A stretch of DNA of 64,000 nt. Source: Pseudomonas saponiphila. Its GTDB lineage: Bacteria; Pseudomonadota; Gammaproteobacteria; Pseudomonadales; Pseudomonadaceae. The notes beneath the pieces were generated by a model. It did no database searches, was not told the DNA's origin, and was given only the letters and a program-made list of their open reading frames with translations. This document shows positions 59,221 through 64,000 of the stretch, in pieces (the first letter of the stretch is position 1; each line of letters begins with the position of its first letter). The stretch spans positions 4,112,501 through 4,176,500 of the forward strand of contig NZ_FNTJ01000001.1 in the NCBI RefSeq assembly GCF_900105185.1. Reading direction: 5' to 3'. A program made the translations under genes and the position numbers.

Positions 59221-59625
59221 ATGACTGAGCAAACGAACAAGCAGTGGGACGGCCTGACCATTACCGGCGAGCTGCGTATCGGCGTTTATTATGCTGGCCT
59301 GCGGCACAAGCGCTTCACCCTGCGCGTCGGCATGGCGGGCGATCTGGTAGCAGCGCAAGAGCTGCACCCTGACGGTCCCTTTCAGTTGACCACCCTCGAA
59401 GTGTATCGCCGCCAGTTGCTGTCCTTGGGTGACATCCCGACCGAAGCACTGACCGTCGAACTGCTGCGCGAGCAACTCGCCGAAACCGACTTGGCCATCA
59501 TCGCCAACGCAGATGCTGATCTGGAAAAAAAGCTCGCGCCGCCGAGCGCGGCAACGCCGACTGGCGCCGAATCGAGCACGCCCTTATCCGACACGGCTAC
59601 CGGCTCGACGAACTCCGCCGCATGA
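59221..59625 (+). CDS. Tail assembly chaperone, short form (Mu gp41)
   Basis: This 134-residue protein (MTEQTNKQWDGLTITGELRI; FTLRVGMAGDLVAAQELHPD; TALTVELL-type helices) lies between tube and tape measure, as all tail chaperones do. Its last 30 residues are low-complexity Ala/Ser/Thr, as expected for the unshifted product of a frameshift gene. Confidence 0.87.
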   Translation: MTEQTNKQWDGLTITGELRIGVYYAGLRHKRFTLRVGMAGDLVAAQELHPDGPFQLTTLEVYRRQLLSLGDIPTEALTVELLREQLAETDLAIIANADADLEKKLAPPSAATPTGAESSTPLSDTATGSTNSAA

Positions 59626-59729
59626 CCAGGGCGGAGATCGACACCCGTATCGATCTGATCATCGGCAAGGTCAAGAAAACACGCTACGTCAGCAAGCGCC
59701 AGCGCAAGCCACTGCCGAAACCACGATAA
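59221..59729 (+). CDS. Tail assembly chaperone, -1 frameshift product
   Basis: At 59526-59532 the in-frame heptamer A AAA AAG is a canonical -1 slippery site. After slipping, translation continues ARAAERGNADWRRIEHALIR, then HGYRLDELRRMTRAEIDTRI, then DLIIGKVKKTRYVSKRQRK and stops at TAA 59727-59729. The extension of 65 residues looks like a real folded and basic protein, unlike the unshifted tail. The full product would be about 169 residues. Confidence 0.82.
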
Positions 59730-59786
59730 GACCAGGCTCGATTTCGGGCCTTTCTTGTCCCTGTAAGACCCTTTCGGGAGCATCCA

Positions 59787-62009
59787 ATGAGTTCTGATCT
59801 GCGCGTAGCGCTTCGTTTCCAGGCCCACGCAGGCAACAGCCGACGCGAGATCGAGCAGATCAATCGCGACCTTCGCAAGGCAGGTAAGGAAGGCGCCAAG
59901 TCCCTGGCGGATGAAAGCTGGAAAGCCTCCACTGCAATAACCAATGTCGGCCGTGTGGGAGCCAACAGCTATAAAACCATCCGTAGTGCCATGCGTGAAA
60001 CTGCGGGGGCTGGTTCCGGCACGCGTATCGAGGTCAGCAAGACTTCGGCTGAACTCAAGCAGATGGCTGCGGCCGCCCGTAAGGCTGCTCGTGATGCCAA
60101 GACCGAACTGGTGAGCGCAGACCGCCAGGGCGTGCAGCCGCTGCGCCAAAGCGTTGACCGGACAGAAACATCCTTCAGGCGCCTGGCGCAAAACGGTGGA
60201 CGTAGTCTTCGCGCCTTGAAGACGATTGCTGCGGGTGCCCGTCAGGAGTTTGATCGCCTGAAGGGTTTGGGGGGCAGTATGCAGGGACAGCTTGCTGGGC
60301 TGGGCGTTGGACTTGGGGTTGTGTCAGGTGTGACATCAAGTGCAAAACTGGACCGTCAGCTTATACGTACTCAACAGACTGCGGGAATGTCAGCTGAAGA
60401 GCGTGAAGAGTGGCGTGGGGAACAATGGCGATTGGCAAAAACCTACGGTATTGAGCGTGAGCAAGTTCAAACGGGCTTTGATACCTTAATCGCAAGTGGC
60501 TTGTCCTACGATAAAGCGAAGGCAAGTTCTGAGGCCATCGCTCAAGCTACCGCAGTTACCGGGGCTGACTCCGGGGTCTTGGCTAAAGCACTTATTACTG
60601 GGTCAAGTGCTTTTGATATCGATCTCTCCAAACCCAACGCCGCTGTAGATATCTTACAAAAGATGATTGTAGCTGGCCGTCTGGGGAACGCTGAACTTGA
60701 GAACCTCTCAAGTATTTTTCCTAAGGTGGGGCAAGACGCCAAGTCTGCGGGCATGTCTATGGCTCAGTCTCTTTCGTTTGTTGAGACGTTATCTCTTATT
60801 GAGCTTGAACCTGATCGTTTGGGTACGTTGGCACAGTCAACCTTGCGTGCATTCAATAACGGCACTTACCGTGAGAGCGTTACAAAGAATACTGGAGTCG
60901 AGTTCTTCAACAAGGATAAGTCTGTAAGGAATACTCAAGATGTATTTCTTGATCTCCAGCATAAGTATAAGTCGCTTAAGAACGATAAAGATCGCGCTCG
61001 TTTCATGAGTGTAGTGTTTGGCAAGATGGACCAGGACACGCAAAAAGGAGTTAAAGCATTCTTGACTGGGGATCGGCTGGAGAATTTTGCAAAAAGCACT
61101 GGTGACATCAATAACGCCAAGGGCGTTATTGAAAAGGACTTGGCCGACAACATGAACAGTTCGACTGCTGTTGGTTCTCGAATGAAGGCCACCTTAGGTG
61201 AGGCCGTAGATCGCATGGCGAAACCTTTAAACAAGAGTTTCGCTGACATGGGTAGTTACCTGCTCGATGACCTGAACTTGTCCGGTGAACAGATGTTGCT
61301 CGGTGGCGCCGCCCTGGGTGTCGGTGGTTACTACGCCGGACGTGGTGCCAAAGCTGGGGCCGGTGCGCTGTTCAACAAGCTAACGGGCGGGCCTGAAACC
61401 CTCAAAAACATTGCGGTCGGTAAAGTCCTGGAGGAAGCGACAGGCGTTACTTCTGTCTTTGTCACCAACTGGCCAGGCGGCATGCTTGGCGGCGTGCCAG
61501 ATCTGCCTGGCGCGCCATCTTCCGGTAAGGGCAAGCCAGGCGGTTTTGTCGCGCCATGGTTGGCACCTGTGGCCTTGGGCGCAAGTGCAACGCAGATTGG
61601 CGGGGCAAGTGCGACAGCCACAGACGAAGGCCGCCTGGATGCCGCCCAGCGCAGCAAGCTGCTCAACGATGACCAGCGCACCTACCAAACTGCCTTTTAC
61701 CGCAATCGTATAGACCTGGCCGGACAGAACCCCGGCCAATCATCCGACTGGCTGTCCTCTCAGGCCCAGCGCCTGGCACATCAGCAAACCGGCCTGACGG
61801 CATCGGGGTTGCCGGTCGAGGGTGCCAATCAGTGGGCCGCTGGAGTCGCGAATCGCGCCGTAACCGCCGGGGTTGAAACGCCTGCTGCCGAGGCCCGCCT
61901 CCGACGCCTTCTGGATCAACCCCTGGTCATCGAACTGCGCACAGACTCAAACATGATCCAGGCCGAGGTCGAGCGCAGAGCTGACATTCAGATGAGGCGC
62001 GGCGGATGA
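59787..62009 (+). CDS. Tape measure protein (Mu gp42)
   Basis: This 740-residue protein sets tail length. It has an N-terminal coiled region (RREIEQINRDLRKAGKEGAK; SAELKQMAAAARKAARDAKT), a middle TMP domain (FDTLIASGLSYDKAKASSEA; LGNAELENLSSIFPKVGQDA), and hydrophobic glycine-rich stretches (LLGGAALGVGGYYAGRGAKA). The middle 60300-61250 is clearly more AT-rich than both ends, a sign of recombination between phages. Confidence 0.9.
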   Translation: MSSDLRVALRFQAHAGNSRREIEQINRDLRKAGKEGAKSLADESWKASTAITNVGRVGANSYKTIRSAMRETAGAGSGTRIEVSKTSAELKQMAAAARKAARDAKTELVSADRQGVQPLRQSVDRTETSFRRLAQNGGRSLRALKTIAAGARQEFDRLKGLGGSMQGQLAGLGVGLGVVSGVTSSAKLDRQLIRTQQTAGMSAEEREEWRGEQWRLAKTYGIEREQVQTGFDTLIASGLSYDKAKASSEAIAQATAVTGADSGVLAKALITGSSAFDIDLSKPNAAVDILQKMIVAGRLGNAELENLSSIFPKVGQDAKSAGMSMAQSLSFVETLSLIELEPDRLGTLAQSTLRAFNNGTYRESVTKNTGVEFFNKDKSVRNTQDVFLDLQHKYKSLKNDKDRARFMSVVFGKMDQDTQKGVKAFLTGDRLENFAKSTGDINNAKGVIEKDLADNMNSSTAVGSRMKATLGEAVDRMAKPLNKSFADMGSYLLDDLNLSGEQMLLGGAALGVGGYYAGRGAKAGAGALFNKLTGGPETLKNIAVGKVLEEATGVTSVFVTNWPGGMLGGVPDLPGAPSSGKGKPGGFVAPWLAPVALGASATQIGGASATATDEGRLDAAQRSKLLNDDQRTYQTAFYRNRIDLAGQNPGQSSDWLSSQAQRLAHQQTGLTASGLPVEGANQWAAGVANRAVTAGVETPAAEARLRRLLDQPLVIELRTDSNMIQAEVERRADIQMRRGG

Positions 62010-63331
62010 GCTGGTCAGAAACCTTGCTGGATGCCTCCTTTCGAGGTGTTCCGCTCCTGGTCGTTGACGAAACCTTGCAATGGCAGCGGGCGTTGTCTGA
62101 GCATGGGACACCATTTAAGGATGGTGACAGCGTGGTCGACCTGGGGCGGGGAGCACGTCGCGTCCCGATGCAGCTCATCGTTTACGGCGATAACTACGAG
62201 ATTGAGCTACAGAATCTTCTGCTGGCACTGGGGCAGCGTGGACCGGGTGAACTGATCCACCCGATTTACGGCAGCATGAGTGTCGTCTCGCAAAACGTCG
62301 AGGTGAAACACGTTGCCGAAAGACCCGACGCTGCAATGGTTAGCCTGCTGTTTGTCGAAGACTCCCCTGACTTACCATTTTTTGCCCGGCAGTTTGAGTT
62401 CGTCGATATCGGTGTACTTGAACAAGAGGACCAGTATCGCTGGCAGGACGGCATCTTCGATTTGTTCGGCCGCGTCGATTCCCTGGTCGCGGAGATCCAG
62501 TCATGGATCGGTGGCGGTTGGGTCGGGCTGATCGAGAAGGCGCTCGGCCTACCAGGTATCTTCCTGCGCGTGCAGCAACTGCGGTCACAGATCCTAGGTG
62601 TTGTGTCTGGTGTTGCGTCGATGGCCAAGCATCCATCGGCGGCATTCGACCCTCTGACTGAACTGTTCCGCACGCCGACGCAGATCCGTGGTTCGATCAG
62701 TGACAGCACACCCACCACGTCGACGGCACTGCTTGCCCGAAGTGGTGTTCCGGCGACCATGCCAGGCGCTGACACCTTAACCACAGATGCTGCGCAGGCT
62801 GCCAATTCCTTCTTGATCAGTGCCCGCCAAGGTGTTGCCCCTGATGCGGACAGACTGCCCGACGGTATGCCTGACGATCCGGTCGAAGCCAGTGCGTTTG
62901 CGCTTGTTGTCCTAGTCGTCACGGAGCTTGCCGCAGCCCATTCGCTGGCGGTAGCCAGCGTGATCGAGGACGAAGCCAACATGCCGACCTTGAGCCCTCT
63001 GGAACTGGAGGGTCTGGTTAATCTGGTGCGCTCCCTGGTCCAGGGCGCAATCCTGCTCCAGCGTCGACTCTACGACGTGGAAACTTCCCGACCAGTCATC
63101 GAGGCCCTGCGCAACACCGCCGCGATGATCCAGGCCCGAGCCCGGCAGGTGATTTTGCAGAGCCCGCCTATGGTCGAGCGCGTTGTTGAAACTCCGGCCA
63201 GCCTGCGCTTGTTAGCCCATCGTTGGTACGGTGACCATGCTCGCGCTATTGAGCTGGTCCGGCTTAACCCTGACCTGAACACCCCTCACAACATCCCGGC
63301 CGGTAAGGTGCTGCGTGCTTATGCTGAATGA
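62006..63331 (+). CDS. N: DNA circulation protein N (Mu gp43, baseplate hub-associated)
   Basis: This 441-residue protein has the N-terminal DNA-circularisation domain typical of Mu N (WSETLLDASFRGVPLLVVDE; HGTPFKDGDSVVDLGRGARR; GPGELIHPIYGSMSVVSQNV) and a helical C-terminus. It belongs to the tail tip and baseplate. ATGA overlap with the tape measure gene. Confidence 0.9.
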   Translation: MSWSETLLDASFRGVPLLVVDETLQWQRALSEHGTPFKDGDSVVDLGRGARRVPMQLIVYGDNYEIELQNLLLALGQRGPGELIHPIYGSMSVVSQNVEVKHVAERPDAAMVSLLFVEDSPDLPFFARQFEFVDIGVLEQEDQYRWQDGIFDLFGRVDSLVAEIQSWIGGGWVGLIEKALGLPGIFLRVQQLRSQILGVVSGVASMAKHPSAAFDPLTELFRTPTQIRGSISDSTPTTSTALLARSGVPATMPGADTLTTDAAQAANSFLISARQGVAPDADRLPDGMPDDPVEASAFALVVLVVTELAAAHSLAVASVIEDEANMPTLSPLELEGLVNLVRSLVQGAILLQRRLYDVETSRPVIEALRNTAAMIQARARQVILQSPPMVERVVETPASLRLLAHRWYGDHARAIELVRLNPDLNTPHNIPAGKVLRAYAE

Positions 63332-64000
63332 TCCTATTCCGTCTATTCGGCTGTCTATTGGCGGTCTGTTCCACGAAACCTGGGATGGCTGGTCGGTTGA
63401 GTCCGATCTGCTAACCCCGGCCGATGCCTTCGAATTGGAGCTGCACACAAAGAACGCCACGCGCTTGCCTGACGTGATCAAAGAGGGCGCGCCCTGTTCG
63501 TTGACGTTGGACGGCGACCGTGTATTGACTGGGCAGATTGATGAGTTTGAGCACGATATCTCGCGCCAGGGTATCAACATGCGTATCAATGGCCGCGACC
63601 GTGCTGCTCCCCTGGTCGACTGCTCGGCACCTTTCGTGTCCATGCGTGAAGCGTCCCTGGCGCAGATCCTTGACCAGGTGGTAAAGCCCCTGGGCACGTA
63701 CCAAGTTGAGATCCGCGCCGACCAGGCCAAGACCCGGCGGCGCATCCAGATCGAACCTGGACAGACAGCTTGGGAGGCATTGCTCCAGGTCGCTGAGGCC
63801 AACGGCTTATGGCCATGGGTCGAGCCGGACGGCCGTCTGATCATCGGCGGGCCGGACTACAACGCACCGCCCGTGGGCACGTTGATCCTGCGCGAAGAAG
63901 ATGGCGTGGACAACAACGTCCAGCGCCTGAGCGTCCGCCGCTCGATAGCCAACCGCTACAGCCAGATAACCGTCCTCGGGCAGCACGGCCAGTACGACAA
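63321..64000 (+). CDS. P: Baseplate hub protein P (Mu gp44), cut by the window end
   Basis: The reading frame starts MLNDPIPSIRLSIGGLFHET and is open to the last base (about 226 residues seen). It matches Mu P/phage T4 gp27-like hub proteins (WSVESDLLTPADAFELELHT; SLAQILDQVVKPLGTYQV; GQTAWEALLQVAEANGLWPW; RLIIGGPDY). It overlaps the N gene by 11 bases. The C-terminus lies outside the window. Confidence 0.9.
   Translation, partial: MLNDPIPSIRLSIGGLFHETWDGWSVESDLLTPADAFELELHTKNATRLPDVIKEGAPCSLTLDGDRVLTGQIDEFEHDISRQGINMRINGRDRAAPLVDCSAPFVSMREASLAQILDQVVKPLGTYQVEIRADQAKTRRRIQIEPGQTAWEALLQVAEANGLWPWVEPDGRLIIGGPDYNAPPVGTLILREEDGVDNNVQRLSVRRSIANRYSQITVLGQHGQYD

Larger units (their letters stand above)
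35210..64000 (+). mobile_element. Mu-like transposable prophage (myovirus type), left part
   Basis: The order repressor(-), ner, A, B, early genes, gemA, mor, lysis, DksA-like, 25, 26, 27, terminase, H, F, G, protease/scaffold, T, 35, 36, 37, 38, L, M, 41, 42, N, P is that of phage Mu. The left end lies somewhere between about 35150 and 35340; I could not fix the terminal TG dinucleotide or the 5-bp target duplication. The right end is outside the window. Genes appear intact, so the phage could be functional. Confidence 0.9.

Overview
The window looks like the chromosome of a fluorescent-group Pseudomonas. It is GC-rich, carries Pseudomonas-type REP units (the arm GTAGGAGCTGGCTTGCCAGC) and has typical Pseudomonas regulators and efflux genes. 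From about 35.2 kb to the right edge it is occupied by a Mu-like myophage prophage whose far end lies outside the window. No tRNA, rRNA or CRISPR array was seen.

Bases 1-8200 hold a small acyl-CoA catabolic locus: a 3-hydroxybutyryl-CoA dehydrogenase with an overlapping TetR gene, a FixL/FixJ-like two-component pair, and a divergent acyl-CoA ligase followed by a DmdC-like acyl-CoA dehydrogenase. An 18-bp perfect palindrome sits between the sensor kinase and the ligase. Bases 8.2-11.6 kb hold small membrane proteins (two are tandem paralogues), two small basic or acidic proteins and a HAD hydrolase.

Bases 11.9-15.1 kb hold a putative peptide-maturation system: one short DUF1843 protein, two DUF1842-DUF1843 proteins carrying a Ser-Gly-Asp-Leu motif, and a radical SAM/SPASM enzyme with an extra C-terminal zinc ribbon. 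A VOC protein, two paralogous LuxR-type regulators and a decayed NRPS condensation-domain fragment follow. A TetR-MFP-RND efflux operon lies at 18.3-23.3 kb.

Bases 23.8-32.1 kb form a one-strand biosynthetic cluster: MFS exporter, haem-oxygenase-like diiron oxidase (HDO), Fsr-like MFS exporter, class I aminotransferase, a second HDO, a fumarase/aspartase-family lyase and a phosphoenolpyruvate mutase. A divergent LysR gene stands at its head. PEP mutase starts nearly all known phosphonate pathways. There is no phosphonopyruvate decarboxylase, so the aminotransferase is the likely next step (to phosphonoalanine), and the twin HDOs and the lyase would do unusual later chemistry.

The prophage follows Mu order: repressor (leftward), ner, transposase A, B, small early genes, gemA, mor, lysis genes, terminase, portal, F, G, protease/scaffold, head, sheath, tube, frameshifted chaperone, tape measure, N and P (cut by the window end). 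Three non-coding features stand out. Two motifs with every core nucleotide of a hammerhead ribozyme flank a two-gene early cassette. A near-identical promoter-like element stands before the lysis genes and again before the protease gene, the positions of Mu Plys and PI. A cluster of GCATCCGATT-type operators lies around the repressor start.
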